Assembly: GCF_015476115.1 (NCBI RefSeq)
Contig: NZ_CP064295.1
Coordinates: 3,404,001 to 3,468,000 of the forward strand
Origin: Aegicerativicinus sediminis
GTDB taxonomy: Bacteria; Bacteroidota; Bacteroidia; Flavobacteriales; Flavobacteriaceae
Length of the DNA stretch: 64,000 bases
Reading direction: 5' to 3'
Below, piece by piece: positions 45,801 to 55,568 of this stretch (within the stretch, counting starts at the first letter, position 1; every line of letters starts with the position of its first letter). The notes below the pieces were generated by a model. That model saw only the letters and a list, made by a program, of their open reading frames with translations, was not told where the DNA came from and searched no databases. Made by a program: the position numbers and the translations under genes.

Positions 45801-46775
45801 ATGTTAAATTATCCCATACGATTTCAGCCAATTCTTCAAGAAAAATTGTGGGGCGGGGAAAAATTGAAAACCCTTTTCAATAAAAAATCTACTTCTTCCA
45901 ATATAGGGGAAAGTTGGGAAATTTCTGGGGTGAAAGATTTTGTTTCGGTTGTCGTAAATGGGAGTTTATCAGGTAATTCTTTAACGGAGCTAATTACTAA
46001 GTATAAAAACCAATTGGTCGGGACCAGTGTGTATCAAAAATTCGGGACTAATTTCCCTTTATTAATAAAATTCATTGATGCTAAAATACCGCTCTCGGTA
46101 CAAGTGCATCCAAATGATCAATTGGCCCAAGAACGACATAAAAGTTTAGGGAAGACCGAAATGTGGTATATCATGCAGGCCGATAAAGATGCCGAATTGA
46201 ATATAGGGTTTAAAGAATCCATTAGTGAAGAAGAGTACTTAAATGCTTTGGAATCTGGTAAATTAACCGCTTTATTGAATTTCGAAAAAGTTGAACAGGG
46301 AGATAGCATTTTCCTTAATGCAGGAAAGGTACATTCTATAGGCGGTGGAATTGTTTTGGCTGAAATACAACAAACCTCAGATATAACTTATAGAATTTAC
46401 GACTGGGATAGGGTAGATGCGAATGGAAATCCAAGGGAACTTCATACCGAATCGGCTGTAGAAGCCATAGATTTTGAAAAAAAATCTGATTATAGATTAG
46501 AATCTTCCAAAAAAAGCAATACCTCTAATCTTTTGAAACAATGCCCATATTTTACAACCAATCTTCTTCCCGTTAATGGCCATTTAGAAAAAGATTATAC
46601 GGACATAGACAGTTTTGTAATTTTTATGTGCGTTAGCGGCAGGGCACAGATTGCTATTGATGGAAATAGCGAAACTTTAAATACTGGAGAAACACTTTTA
46701 ATTCCAGCCACCCAAAATAATGTACACATTGATTCGCTAGGAGGTGAGCTTTTGGAAATATATGTTGAAGCCTAA
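45801..46775 (+). CDS. manA: class I mannose-6-phosphate isomerase
   Basis: 324 residues, a short (Bacillus-type) phosphomannose isomerase. The cupin metal site is visible: H103 in SVQVHPNDQLA, E120 in GKTEMWYIM and H178 in NAGKVHSIGGG. The conserved RIYDWDR lies near residue 200. It interconverts mannose-6-phosphate and fructose-6-phosphate in the cytoplasm. Its stop codon overlaps the stop of the convergent sensor kinase by four bases, so the transcripts must overlap. No hairpin separates them. It may supply GDP-mannose for surface polysaccharide or gliding-related glycans. Confidence 0.92.
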   Translation: MLNYPIRFQPILQEKLWGGEKLKTLFNKKSTSSNIGESWEISGVKDFVSVVVNGSLSGNSLTELITKYKNQLVGTSVYQKFGTNFPLLIKFIDAKIPLSVQVHPNDQLAQERHKSLGKTEMWYIMQADKDAELNIGFKESISEEEYLNALESGKLTALLNFEKVEQGDSIFLNAGKVHSIGGGIVLAEIQQTSDITYRIYDWDRVDANGNPRELHTESAVEAIDFEKKSDYRLESSKKSNTSNLLKQCPYFTTNLLPVNGHLEKDYTDIDSFVIFMCVSGRAQIAIDGNSETLNTGETLLIPATQNNVHIDSLGGELLEIYVEA

Positions 46776-48250
46776 CTAGCTATATAATTGTTCTGTATTG
46801 GTAGCCTGAAAAAGAATTCACTGCCCTGATTAATTATACTTTTTACATGGATTTTGATGTTGTGAACATCCATGATTTTTTTAACAATAGCTAAACCCAA
46901 TCCACTTCCTTTTTCTGAATCGGTCAAGAATTTCCCTTTTCTATAACGTTCAAAAATATGTGGCAATTCTTGGTGTGGAATACCACTGCCTGTGTCTGAA
47001 ACTGAAATTTTCACCTCATTATCCTCTCTTGAAAGTTCCAAACTAACAACATCCCCAGGCTCGCAATGCTCAATTGCATTATCTATTATATTCTGCAAGG
47101 CTCTGTCGATTAACGCAATATCGCCATAAACAAGAGGTAAGTCTTTTGAATAAACGGTATTAATACTCACACCTTTCCTTTTAGCGATAATCCGGTATTT
47201 ATCGGCAATGTCTTGGATTAGTTCGGCTATTTGAATGGCTTCAGGTTGCAGGGACCTTTGTTTGGCTTCTAACTTGCTTAACTCAAATAAATCATCAACA
47301 AGTTTTTTCAGTTTATCAGAATTTTTCAATACAATTTGCATATATCGCTGTTTTTCCTCTTCATTCAGTTCATCTTCTTTAATCATTAAAGTTTCAACAA
47401 AACCCCTAATAGAGGCAATAGGTGTTCTTAAATCATGGGAAATATTGGCAATCAACTCCTTTCTTAAATTATCTACACTTTGCAATTCATTTATGTTCGA
47501 TTGAATGGTTTCTGCCATATCATTAAATGTATTGGCCAAAAGACCCATTTCTCCATGATTGACACCTTCAATTCGAGCATCATGGTTTCCCTTTTTAAAA
47601 GACTTAAACGCAAGTGCAATTTTATTAAAGTTTCTTGTTAGCAAATAAACGGTCAATACAGCAATGGCAAGAGCAGCAGATAAAAAATAGAGCATATTAC
47701 GAACACTCAGTTTTCTTATATAACTCCCTTGATGTTCAAGCAATAAAGCGTCATAGTCGTTGCCACCCACAATTGTATAGATGTATCCGACAGTCTTATT
47801 GTTATGTAAATAGGGAGCTGCAGAAAATATTTTTTTAGCCCCAGGTAATTTAGGATCATCACCCATAATGTATACCTTGCCGTCCCGCTCGATAAATTCT
47901 TTTATTGGTACCAGGTCTACACTTGTTGCCTTAACCTCTTTGTTCATAGCAACATGTTTTAAAATATTCCCATTTAAATCTAAGAGATAAACTTCCGTTG
48001 CTGGATTGGTAGCCATTACATGGTGCATGAGATCGCTCATTTTTGATTCTGCAACAGTATCTCCATCATACAACCCCTGGACTTCCTTTACGATATATTT
48101 TGAAACATCCTTATTCAGCCCTTGGGTAATTTCATTGTGGTAATCTTCAGAGAGTTTGATTGAAGATTTCGTTATAAAAAATCCTAAAACCAAGAATAGC
48201 AGAGCCAAAAAACCAGCGATTTTATAAAATAATGTATTGCGTGTATTCAT
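46772..48250 (-). CDS. PhoR-like sensor histidine kinase with HAMP domain
   Basis: 492 residues. A first membrane helix at about 10-30 and a second at about 186-205 bracket a periplasmic sensor (about 31-185) of Cache/PAS-like size. HAMP follows (about 206-258), then HisKA with H272 in ANISHDLRTPIAS, and HATPase with N box DNAIEHC, G1 DTGSGIPHQE and G2 GSGLGLAIVKKI. The response regulator gene lies 9 bases upstream, so the pair is one operon. The signal is unknown. The regulator type suggests phosphate, envelope or stress sensing. Confidence 0.92.
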   Translation of the reverse strand: MNTRNTLFYKIAGFLALLFLVLGFFITKSSIKLSEDYHNEITQGLNKDVSKYIVKEVQGLYDGDTVAESKMSDLMHHVMATNPATEVYLLDLNGNILKHVAMNKEVKATSVDLVPIKEFIERDGKVYIMGDDPKLPGAKKIFSAAPYLHNNKTVGYIYTIVGGNDYDALLLEHQGSYIRKLSVRNMLYFLSAALAIAVLTVYLLTRNFNKIALAFKSFKKGNHDARIEGVNHGEMGLLANTFNDMAETIQSNINELQSVDNLRKELIANISHDLRTPIASIRGFVETLMIKEDELNEEEKQRYMQIVLKNSDKLKKLVDDLFELSKLEAKQRSLQPEAIQIAELIQDIADKYRIIAKRKGVSINTVYSKDLPLVYGDIALIDRALQNIIDNAIEHCEPGDVVSLELSREDNEVKISVSDTGSGIPHQELPHIFERYRKGKFLTDSEKGSGLGLAIVKKIMDVHNIKIHVKSIINQGSEFFFRLPIQNNYIAS

Positions 48251-48259
48251 GAGTTATTT

Positions 48260-48958
48260 TTATTCCGTAAACCTATATCCAACTCCCCAACTTGTAAGTA
48301 TAAATTCAGGATTACTAGGGTCTTTTTCCAATTTAGAGCGTAATCTATTTATGTGTGAATTAACAGTATGTTCATATCCTTCAAATTCATAACCCCAAAT
48401 ATTGTGTAACAACTGTGCCCTGCTGTATGTCTTACCTGGATTGTTGGCTAAGAGCAAAAGCAATTCAAATTCTTTTGGGGTGAGATTTAAGCGTTTACCG
48501 TTTAATTGAACCTTTCTCAGTTCTTGATTAATCTTTAGATTCTTAACCGTTATTTCCAAACCATCTGTGGATGGTTCGGAGTTGGTCCTATCTGATCTTG
48601 ATCTTCGCAGAACAGCACGAACTCTAGCCTGGAGCTCACGTACACTAAAAGGCTTTGTAATATAATCATCTGCACCACTTTCCAAACCTAAAATTTTATC
48701 AATTTCGTCACTCTTACTCGTTAGCATTAGAATTGGAGTTTGAATATGATTTAATCTTAAATCTCTACAGATATCCATTCCTTTTTTTCCAGGAAGCATT
48801 AAATCCAAGATTATCAGGTCATAATCAGACTTACTAGCTTCAACATAACCTTCTGCACCATCATAACAACAAGTGACTTTTGTTAAATCGTCTTGAAGAT
48901 TTATTGTTACTAATTCAGCTATATTTTTGTCATCCTCGACAACTAGAATTTGTGTCAT
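48260..48958 (-). CDS. OmpR/PhoB family response regulator
   Basis: 232 residues. The receiver domain (about 1-115) has the acidic pair EDD at 8-10, phospho-acceptor D52 in LIILDLMLPGKKG, and the switch Thr/Lys in DYITKPFSVRE. The winged helix (about 130-230) shows LNLTPKEFELLLLLANNPG, YSRAQLLHNIWGYEFEGYE and HINRLRSKLEKDPSNP, ending VGYRFTE. It is first in the operon with the kinase downstream. Target genes are not evident. The next upstream gene is divergent, 260 bases away. Confidence 0.93.
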   Translation of the reverse strand: MTQILVVEDDKNIAELVTINLQDDLTKVTCCYDGAEGYVEASKSDYDLIILDLMLPGKKGMDICRDLRLNHIQTPILMLTSKSDEIDKILGLESGADDYITKPFSVRELQARVRAVLRRSRSDRTNSEPSTDGLEITVKNLKINQELRKVQLNGKRLNLTPKEFELLLLLANNPGKTYSRAQLLHNIWGYEFEGYEHTVNSHINRLRSKLEKDPSNPEFILTSWGVGYRFTE

Positions 48959-49218
48959 TCTTAATTTATATGGTTCGCAAAGTAATTAACTAATATGTAG
49001 AAACTATCACGAATTTATCACGCTTTATAAATGTAACCATATTCCTTTATTTCTGGGTCCTTACATATGCTTTGATAGGATTTCTAAACTTTTGAACCCA
49101 AATTATCACCTAATTCTATCTCAAAATTTAAACTCTTGTTAGAAAGGGCTATAATCCTGTTAAAGGAGTGTGATACTTCAATTATAGGTTTGCTATATCA
49201 ACATTAAAACATTTAATC

Positions 49219-49968
49219 ATGAAAAACATTTTATTATTAACAACCGCTTTTTGCCTCATTTTGTCAAGCTGCAGCACAGATTCAGAATCAATGGATTCAG
49301 AACTTTTGAATGCCCAAGAGGCGACTAATTTAGTAAATGAATCAAATGCCTTTACTAAATTTAAGGTAACGATAGAAAACTTAGGATCAGACGAAGTTAC
49401 GTATCCAACTGTTTTTTCTCCTGGAGTTTATGTTGTTCAAAAACAAAAAAGTGAACCATTATTTATGGAAGGATATCCAGATTATGGAGATGGATTGGAA
49501 CATATTGCAGAAGACGGGAATCCACAAATGTTATATAATTCTTTAATGAATAACTCAAGGGTGAGGGAGTCTGGAGCATTTTCAATTCCTGTCGGAGGAG
49601 AAATGCCAAGCCCAATTTTGCCAGGTCATTCCTATGAATTCTATATAACAGCGAAGAATAAAGATCATTTCACATTGGCAACAATGTTTGCACAATCGAA
49701 CGATTTATTTATTGCACCCAATTCTTGGGGTATTCCATTATTCGATGGAAATAAGGAACCAATTAATGGAGATGTTACAATGTACCTACAACTTTGGGAT
49801 GCTGGAACTGAAGTCAATGAAGAACCTGGCGTTGGTCCAAACCAAGCACCAAGACAATCAGCTCCCAATACGGGTATAGATGAAAATGGAGTAGTTCATT
49901 TGGTCGTTGATGGCTATACATATCCAGATGTTAGTGATATGATAAAAGTAACTGTTACACCTCAATAA
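49219..49968 (+). CDS. spondin-domain lipoprotein
   Basis: 249 residues with lipobox LSSC (Cys18). The mature part matches the spondin N-terminal domain family of bacteria: FKVTIENLGSDE opening, LFSPGV-like FSPGVYVV, AEDGNPQML, SPILPGHSYEFYITA, FAQSNDLFIAPNSWGIPLFD and VTMYLQLWDAGTEVNEEPG, close to residues 40-230. In animals this fold lies in extracellular-matrix proteins. In bacteria it is found in secreted and surface proteins of unknown role. It is monocistronic, bounded by a perfect terminator. Confidence 0.88.
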   Translation: MKNILLLTTAFCLILSSCSTDSESMDSELLNAQEATNLVNESNAFTKFKVTIENLGSDEVTYPTVFSPGVYVVQKQKSEPLFMEGYPDYGDGLEHIAEDGNPQMLYNSLMNNSRVRESGAFSIPVGGEMPSPILPGHSYEFYITAKNKDHFTLATMFAQSNDLFIAPNSWGIPLFDGNKEPINGDVTMYLQLWDAGTEVNEEPGVGPNQAPRQSAPNTGIDENGVVHLVVDGYTYPDVSDMIKVTVTPQ

Positions 49969-49990
49969 TCCATAGTTTCAATATATTTCT

Positions 49991-50020
49991 AAAGACCAAC
50001 CAATCGGGTTGGTCTTTTTA
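49991..50020 (+). terminator. terminator after spondin-domain gene
   Basis: A perfect 11-bp stem AAAGACCAACC / GGTTGGTCTTT (49991-50001 with 50007-50017), 5-base loop, with T5 at the end of the 3' arm. Confidence 0.9.
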
Positions 50021-50055
50021 TTGCACTATATGCCATTGTTCTTAACTTTGCCCCC

Positions 50056-51459
50056 ATGAAAAAACAGAGAATTAAGAACCTAAATTCGATTGATTTAGAA
50101 TCAGTCGAAATGACATTCGACATTATAAAATATGTAATAAATCGCCTATCCGATACCAAAGGTATATTGGGAAATCCAAAATCTGAGGAACAGTTGAAGG
50201 AGTTAGTTGGAGAAACGATTACAGAAGATGGAATTGGAGGAGAAAAGGCATTAGAATTATTTAGGGATGTACTGTCTAAAGCAACAATTTCTGAAGACCA
50301 CCCACGTAATCTTGCCTTTGTGCCTGCAGCTCCTTCGAAAGCATCCATATTATTCGATTTAGTTACAGCAGCCTCAAGTATTCATGGGGCCTATTGGATG
50401 ATGGGAGCAGGGGGTATCTTTTGCGAGAATGAGGCTATGCGATGGCTTGTTTCCAATACTGGCTTACCTGAAACCGCTTTTGGGGTTTTTACAAGTGGGG
50501 GAACAGCCGCAAACCTTTCAGCTATGTTAGCCGCTCGAGAGGTGTGGTTGGAAAAATCGGAGATAAATAAAACACTTAAGTCCCTATTGATTACTTCGAA
50601 TGGAGCCCATTCGTCAATTAAACAAATGGCCAAGGTTTTAGGATCTGACGTTATTTTGGTTGAAGATGGCGACAACGATAACATGAACGGAGAGAAACTA
50701 AATGAAGTTATAAAAGGATTACAACCTTATGATTATCAACGATTATTTGCAGTGGTTGCAACTAGTGGAACCACTAATGCAGGTATCATTGATGAATTAG
50801 ATGAAATTGCAGAGGTTTGCCAAAAACACAACATTTGGTTTCATGTAGATGGTGCTTATGGTGGAGCGGCTATTGTAGTGCCCGAATTAAAGCCATTATT
50901 TAAGGGTATTGAAAAAGCTGATAGTATAACAATAGATCCCCACAAGTGGTTATTTACGCCTTACGATTGTGGAGCAATCATTTACCGTGATATTGAACAA
51001 GCCAAAAAAGCCCATACCCAAAAAGGAACTTATCTTGAAATATTCAAAGATGAAGGTGCACGTGGTTTTAACCCAAGTGATTATCAATTGCAACTTTCTA
51101 GAAGAACCAGGGGAATGCCACTTTGGTTTTCAATTGCCATGCATGGTACAAAAGCTTATGAAAGTGCAGTTCGATATGGCGTCACTATAGCCAAAAAATC
51201 AGCGGACCTTATAAAGGAACGTGATTATTTAAGATTAATACGGGAACCATCCTTGTCAGTCGTTTTATTTCAACGAAAAGGATGGGAGTATAAAGACTAC
51301 ACCAATTGGACTTATGAAAACTTACAAAAGGGGTTTGCCTTGGTAACACCGACCACTTGGACAAAAGATGGCAGTGAGGAAGTTGTAGCACGTTTCTGTT
51401 TTATAAATCCAGAGACGACGATTGACGATGTAAAGGCAATTTTAGATAGTATGGAATAA
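50056..51459 (+). CDS. PLP-dependent group II amino acid decarboxylase
   Basis: 467 residues of the pyridoxal-dependent decarboxylase fold (aromatic-amino-acid/aspartate/glutamate group). PLP contacts visible are GVFTSGGTAANLSA (phosphate-binding), H184 in SNGAHSSIKQ (ring stacking), D265 in HVDGAYGG, and the Schiff-base Lys297 in TIDPHKWLFTPYDCG. No signal peptide. The substrate cannot be read from sequence; tyrosine, tryptophan and 2,4-diaminobutyrate-type enzymes look alike. It is monocistronic, between two hairpins. Confidence 0.88.
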   Translation: MKKQRIKNLNSIDLESVEMTFDIIKYVINRLSDTKGILGNPKSEEQLKELVGETITEDGIGGEKALELFRDVLSKATISEDHPRNLAFVPAAPSKASILFDLVTAASSIHGAYWMMGAGGIFCENEAMRWLVSNTGLPETAFGVFTSGGTAANLSAMLAAREVWLEKSEINKTLKSLLITSNGAHSSIKQMAKVLGSDVILVEDGDNDNMNGEKLNEVIKGLQPYDYQRLFAVVATSGTTNAGIIDELDEIAEVCQKHNIWFHVDGAYGGAAIVVPELKPLFKGIEKADSITIDPHKWLFTPYDCGAIIYRDIEQAKKAHTQKGTYLEIFKDEGARGFNPSDYQLQLSRRTRGMPLWFSIAMHGTKAYESAVRYGVTIAKKSADLIKERDYLRLIREPSLSVVLFQRKGWEYKDYTNWTYENLQKGFALVTPTTWTKDGSEEVVARFCFINPETTIDDVKAILDSME

Positions 51460-51489
51460 AAAAGGGTGGCTTCATGCCACCCCTTTTTT
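51458..51489. terminator. bidirectional terminator between decarboxylase and peroxiredoxin genes
   Basis: GGGTGGC / GCCACCC (51464-51470 with 51476-51482), extended by an A-rich 5' arm and a T-rich 3' arm, 5-base loop. It ends two convergent genes. Confidence 0.88.
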
Positions 51490-51491
51490 AA

Positions 51492-52163
51492 TTAGTTGTA
51501 AATCTCTTTTTTAGCCAGGTACCAATCAACTTTTTCCAAAGTGGTATCCTGTAACCGTTCGTTAAGTTCATCCAATGTCTTTGGAGGTGGAACGATTGCT
51601 TTATCTCCTTTATTCCAATCCAGTGGCAATGCAACTTTATGTTTATCTGAAACTTGCAAAGCCTCGAGTACCCTTAAAATTTCATTCATATTTCTACCAA
51701 CATTTAAAGGGTAATACATAATAAGTCTAATTTTTTTATTTGGATCTATAAAAAAAACGGCTCTTACTGCAGCTGTTTCACTTTCATTAGGCTGCAGCAT
51801 TCCATAAAGCTTAGATACTTTCATATCAATATCCGCAATAATAGGAAAGTCGAAATAGACACCTGTATTTTCACGAACATTTTGTACCCATGCCAGATGA
51901 GAATGTATGCTATCGATACTCAAACCGATTAGTTCAGTATTCAAAGCATCAAACTCTGCCTTTCTTGTTGCGAAGCCACTCATTTCAGTAGTGCAGACGG
52001 GCGTAAAATCCGCAGGATGTGAGAACATAACAACCCACTTTTCTTTTGCATATTCAGAAAATCTAATCTTCCCTTTTGTCGTTAGTGCTTCAAAATCTGG
52101 CGCAACATCCCCAATTCTAGGCATGCTGTATGTTGTCTCTTTGAAATTATTAAGTTCTTCCAT
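51492..52163 (-). CDS. 1-Cys peroxiredoxin (Prx6-like)
   Basis: 223 residues. The peroxidatic Cys57 lies in SHPADFTPVCTTEM, and there is no second Cys anywhere in the protein, so it is a true 1-Cys enzyme. The Prx6-type C-terminal extension (about 150-223) has the NVGRNMNEILRVLEALQ dimer helix and the long tail with PPPKTLDELNERL. It reduces hydrogen or alkyl peroxides with an external thiol. The gene is convergent with the decarboxylase and its start faces the 221-bp gap before the small ORF at 52.4 kb. Confidence 0.93.
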   Translation of the reverse strand: MEELNNFKETTYSMPRIGDVAPDFEALTTKGKIRFSEYAKEKWVVMFSHPADFTPVCTTEMSGFATRKAEFDALNTELIGLSIDSIHSHLAWVQNVRENTGVYFDFPIIADIDMKVSKLYGMLQPNESETAAVRAVFFIDPNKKIRLIMYYPLNVGRNMNEILRVLEALQVSDKHKVALPLDWNKGDKAIVPPPKTLDELNERLQDTTLEKVDWYLAKKEIYN

Positions 52164-52384
52164 GACTTATGGTTTTTATTGTTTTAAATCAAAATCTAAC
52201 CAAAAGTAATGCTTAGTAAAAACCTGTACTGTAATGATTGTTACATAAGAAATATCCACGGATGGATAAATTTCAAATAATCATTTAAACGGTTATTCTA
52301 ATTGAAGATTTTAATAAAAGGATTTGAGGAGAAACTCAAAACCATTTAAATTTCCCTACCCAAAAAACAATAAAAAGATGGATT

Positions 52385-52570
52385 TTATAGGTATCGAACC
52401 AATTTCCATTGGACAACTCTACCATTGGCAGGCGGCATTTTTGCACCTTTTCTAATTGGTTTTAGTTGGGCTGGCGCACCAAGAGCTCTCCAAGTTCCAC
52501 TTTCAGGACAGTTTGCTCCAGTCCTACTAACAATTCCTATATGCTTTTTAATTGCAGCAAAATCATTCAT
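52385..52570 (-). CDS. small conserved-looking protein, 61 residues
   Basis: Starts at ATG 52570 (two codons inside a longer GTG frame) and encodes MNDFAAIKKHIGIV followed by GANCPESGTWRALGAP, IRKGAKMPPANGR and VVQWKLVRYL. The pattern of a CPxSGxW turn, a K-G-x-x-M/x-PP segment and a terminal V-x-W-K/Q-L is reminiscent of small bacterial YjzC-like proteins with one folded beta domain. The opposite strand also has an open frame, but its composition looks antisense. The role is unknown. It lies upstream of, and on the same strand as, the peroxiredoxin gene. Confidence 0.5.
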   Translation of the reverse strand: MNDFAAIKKHIGIVSRTGANCPESGTWRALGAPAQLKPIRKGAKMPPANGRVVQWKLVRYL

Positions 52571-52783
52571 AACCACAAATATTAAAGTTGAAGTCGAATT
52601 GCAAATTTATTAAATATTCGCATTTCAAATATTGATAAAATTAAAAATATTCTAATTTATAGGCAATAAATTATTGTATTCGCATTTTGAATATTTTCTT
52701 ATTGAATTTTGAATGTAGTAGAGATGAGCTATCTTTAAAACTTATTTAATACTTGACTTATCATTTAAATATTACAACTTACC

Positions 52784-54082
52784 ATGAAAAATTTCCTTTT
52801 TAGTTTTTGCTTGATTTTACTTGCCTCTTCAATTTCTAATTCTCAAACCAAGTCACTACAAACATCACCACCTTTAGAGGAAGCAACACCATCAAGTGTT
52901 GGAATGTCCTCTGAAAGACTCGGGTTAATTGATAATATGTGTAAAGAAGAAATTGAAAATGGAAATCTCCCTGGAATAGTTGCCTTAGTTGCTCGAAAGG
53001 GAAAGATTGTCTTTTGGAAAGCCTATGGTAATGCCAATAATCAAATAAATAAAGGGTTAAAAAGGGACGATATTTTTAGGATAGCCTCACAAACAAAGGC
53101 AATTACATCAACCGCGGTAATGATGTTATGGGAACAGGGAAAATTTCAATTAGATGATCCCATATCCAAGTATATTCCAGAATTTAAAGATCCCCAGGTT
53201 CTAAAGTCGTTCAACGAAAAGGATTCAACTTATACCACGGAGCCTGCTAAATCAGAGATAACGATTCGCCAACTTTTATCTCATACTTCGGGTATAGGTT
53301 ATGGAATAATTGATTCAGACGAACGTTTTCGCAAAATTTATCAAAAAGCCGGAATTGTAGACTTGTATTCAGATAAAGATGTTACAATAGAAGACAATAT
53401 CAAAAAATTGGCTAAACTGCCATTACATGCAAATCCTGGTGAAAAATGGATTTACAGTGAAGGTTTGGACGTTCTTGGTTATTTTATCGAAGTTATGTCC
53501 GGGATGAAATTTGATCAATTCCTCAAATCACACATCTTCGATCCTCTCGGTATGAAGGACACTTACTTTTATATTCCTGATGAAAAAACCAAACGACTAG
53601 TGGAAGTTCAATCTAAACAAGATGGGCAGTGGCGTATTTTTCCTAATACCTTTTACAATACTCATTATCCTATAGAAGGGGCAAAGACATTTTTTAGCGG
53701 AGGAGCTGGTTTAACAAGCACCGCAAAAGATTATGCCACTTTTCTTCAAATGTATTTAAATGGTGGTGAGTATAATGGTATTCGATTATTGAGTCGCACT
53801 ACCGTAAATGCAATATTAAGCAACCAAATAGGAGATTTATGGGGAGAAAAAGGAGATAGTGCATTTGGCTTAGCCTTCAATTTAGTTACTGAATTTGGTG
53901 AAGCCAAGGGAGGCAAAGGCAGCCTCAATACGTTTAGTTGGGGAGGTTACTTCAATACTCAATATTTTGCTGATCCAGAGGAAGAAATTATAGGTGTAAT
54001 ATTGAAACAAACCCAAGGTCAAGTCAATGATGTAACCGGATGGAAGTTCCCAATACTTATCTATCAATCTATCGACGATTGA
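52784..54082 (+). CDS. secreted serine hydrolase, class C beta-lactamase-like
   Basis: 432 residues with a signal peptide ending near SNSQT (residue 20). The beta-lactamase/transpeptidase-like fold shows the SxxK motif S102-Q-T-K105 in FRIASQTKAITS, the Tyr motif in EKWIYSEGLDVLG, and a C-terminal GGAGLTSTAKDYATFL box. The W-G-G-Y-F-N-T motif late in the protein substitutes for the KTG strand, as in many esterase-type members. It is likely a D-aminopeptidase or esterase rather than an antibiotic resistance enzyme. It sits alone, between a promoterless small gene and NDH-2. Confidence 0.88.
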   Translation: MKNFLFSFCLILLASSISNSQTKSLQTSPPLEEATPSSVGMSSERLGLIDNMCKEEIENGNLPGIVALVARKGKIVFWKAYGNANNQINKGLKRDDIFRIASQTKAITSTAVMMLWEQGKFQLDDPISKYIPEFKDPQVLKSFNEKDSTYTTEPAKSEITIRQLLSHTSGIGYGIIDSDERFRKIYQKAGIVDLYSDKDVTIEDNIKKLAKLPLHANPGEKWIYSEGLDVLGYFIEVMSGMKFDQFLKSHIFDPLGMKDTYFYIPDEKTKRLVEVQSKQDGQWRIFPNTFYNTHYPIEGAKTFFSGGAGLTSTAKDYATFLQMYLNGGEYNGIRLLSRTTVNAILSNQIGDLWGEKGDSAFGLAFNLVTEFGEAKGGKGSLNTFSWGGYFNTQYFADPEEEIIGVILKQTQGQVNDVTGWKFPILIYQSIDD

Positions 54083-54291
54083 TATTCTAATATTACTAAT
54101 TTATTTGTGTTTGGAAATCCAACAAATTGCTTTGAAAAAAACATAGAAGCATAATTCAACTTTTTATAATTTACCCCATTAAAAAGAACTTAGGGTTTAA
54201 TGCCCGCTATAAAATTGAACATCAAACCTAAAGAATGATGTACACTTCACATACCTAGGATAAAGGTTGCATTAAAAGGATATTACAATAA

Positions 54292-55551
54292 ATGAAAGAT
54301 AAACCTAAAATAGTTATTGTCGGTTCAGGATTTGGAGGACTCGAATTAGCAAAATCCCTTAAAAACAAAGAAGGCCAAGTACTTGTCATAGACCGTAATA
54401 ACTATCACAATTTTCAACCACTACTTTACCAGGTAGCAACTGGAGGATTAGAGCCAGATAGTATTGCATATCCCATACGCAGAGTATTCCGAAATAACAA
54501 AAATATCTCCTTCCGAATGGCGGAGGTTAAATCTGTGGATATTGATAAAAGCAGTGTCGAAACATCGATTGGGGAATTTCAATATGATTATTTGGTAATT
54601 GCGACTGGAAGCACAAACAACTTTTTCAATTTTGAACCTCAAAAAGACAAGTTATTGACTTTAAAGACTGTCCCTGATGCCTTAAATATGAGAAGTTATA
54701 TTTTCCAAAATTTGGAAAAAGCTTTGGCAAAGGATCGTGACGAGTCTATTGAAGAAATAATGAACATTGCAATTGTGGGGGGTGGACCAGCAGGAATCGA
54801 GCTCGCTGGTGCCTTAGCTGAAATGAAACATTATGTTATTCCCAAGGATTTTCCGGATCTAGACACCTCTAGGATGAGTATTAACCTATATGAAGCGGCG
54901 CCTAAACTATTAGCCGTAATGTCAGAAGAAGCTTCCCAAAAATCATTGGAATATCTCAAGAAATTAGGCGTCAGTGTTTTTCTTAATGCAAAAGTAGCTT
55001 CCTATGATGGAACTACTGTTAAGATGGAAGATGGTACTACCTTCGATACAGACACAGTTATTTGGACAGCAGGCGTTAAGGCTTCACCGATTGAAGGATT
55101 ACCAAAAGATAGCTTGGTAGGTGGAAACAGAATTTCCGTTGATAAGATAAATAGAGTTAAAGGAACGAAGAACATTTTCGCAATAGGGGATGTTGCGGCG
55201 TGTGTAACGGATGAAAACCCCAAAGGATTACCGATGCTCGCTCCAGTAGCGCAACAACAGGGGAGATTATTAGCAAAAAATATCATCCGTTTAGTAAATA
55301 AGGAGGAGCCTGAAGAATTTTCTTATTTCAACAAAGGAATGATGGCCACAGTTGGCAGGAATAAAGCTGTTGTGGATTTGCCAAAGTGGAAATTTCAAGG
55401 TTTTTTTGCCTGGGTGGTATGGATGATGGTCCACATATTGTCTTTGGTCGGATTTAAAAATAAAGTTTCTGCTTTTATTGGTTGGGCCTCAAATTATATT
55501 AATTACGATCGTCCACTCGGCTTAATAATTAGAAATTATAAACGAAAATAA
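54292..55551 (+). CDS. ndh: type II NADH:quinone oxidoreductase (NDH-2)
   Basis: 419 residues. The FAD-binding Rossmann motif is IVGSGFGGLELAKSL (about 8-22), the NAD-binding motif IVGGGPAGIELAGALAEM lies near 161-178, and ATG-like VIWTAGVKASP, FAIGDVAACV and MLAPVAQQQGRLLAKNI are conserved. The C-terminal FFAWVVWMMVHILSLVGFKNK segment (about 365-385) is the membrane-binding amphipathic helix. It oxidises NADH and reduces quinone without proton pumping. The gene is convergent with the GH43 lipoprotein, 17 bases apart. Confidence 0.93.
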   Translation: MKDKPKIVIVGSGFGGLELAKSLKNKEGQVLVIDRNNYHNFQPLLYQVATGGLEPDSIAYPIRRVFRNNKNISFRMAEVKSVDIDKSSVETSIGEFQYDYLVIATGSTNNFFNFEPQKDKLLTLKTVPDALNMRSYIFQNLEKALAKDRDESIEEIMNIAIVGGGPAGIELAGALAEMKHYVIPKDFPDLDTSRMSINLYEAAPKLLAVMSEEASQKSLEYLKKLGVSVFLNAKVASYDGTTVKMEDGTTFDTDTVIWTAGVKASPIEGLPKDSLVGGNRISVDKINRVKGTKNIFAIGDVAACVTDENPKGLPMLAPVAQQQGRLLAKNIIRLVNKEEPEEFSYFNKGMMATVGRNKAVVDLPKWKFQGFFAWVVWMMVHILSLVGFKNKVSAFIGWASNYINYDRPLGLIIRNYKRK

Positions 55552-55568
55552 CCGATTAACAAAGTCTT

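Noticed and set aside
52425-52613. Plus-strand 62-codon frame with hydrophobic middle
   Set aside because: It runs antisense to the better small gene on the minus strand, whose CPESGTW and KMPP motifs look protein-like.
52784-54082. Antibiotic-resistance beta-lactamase
   Set aside because: Only the SxxK motif and fold are shared; the KTG strand is missing and the sequence is of the general serine-hydrolase type.
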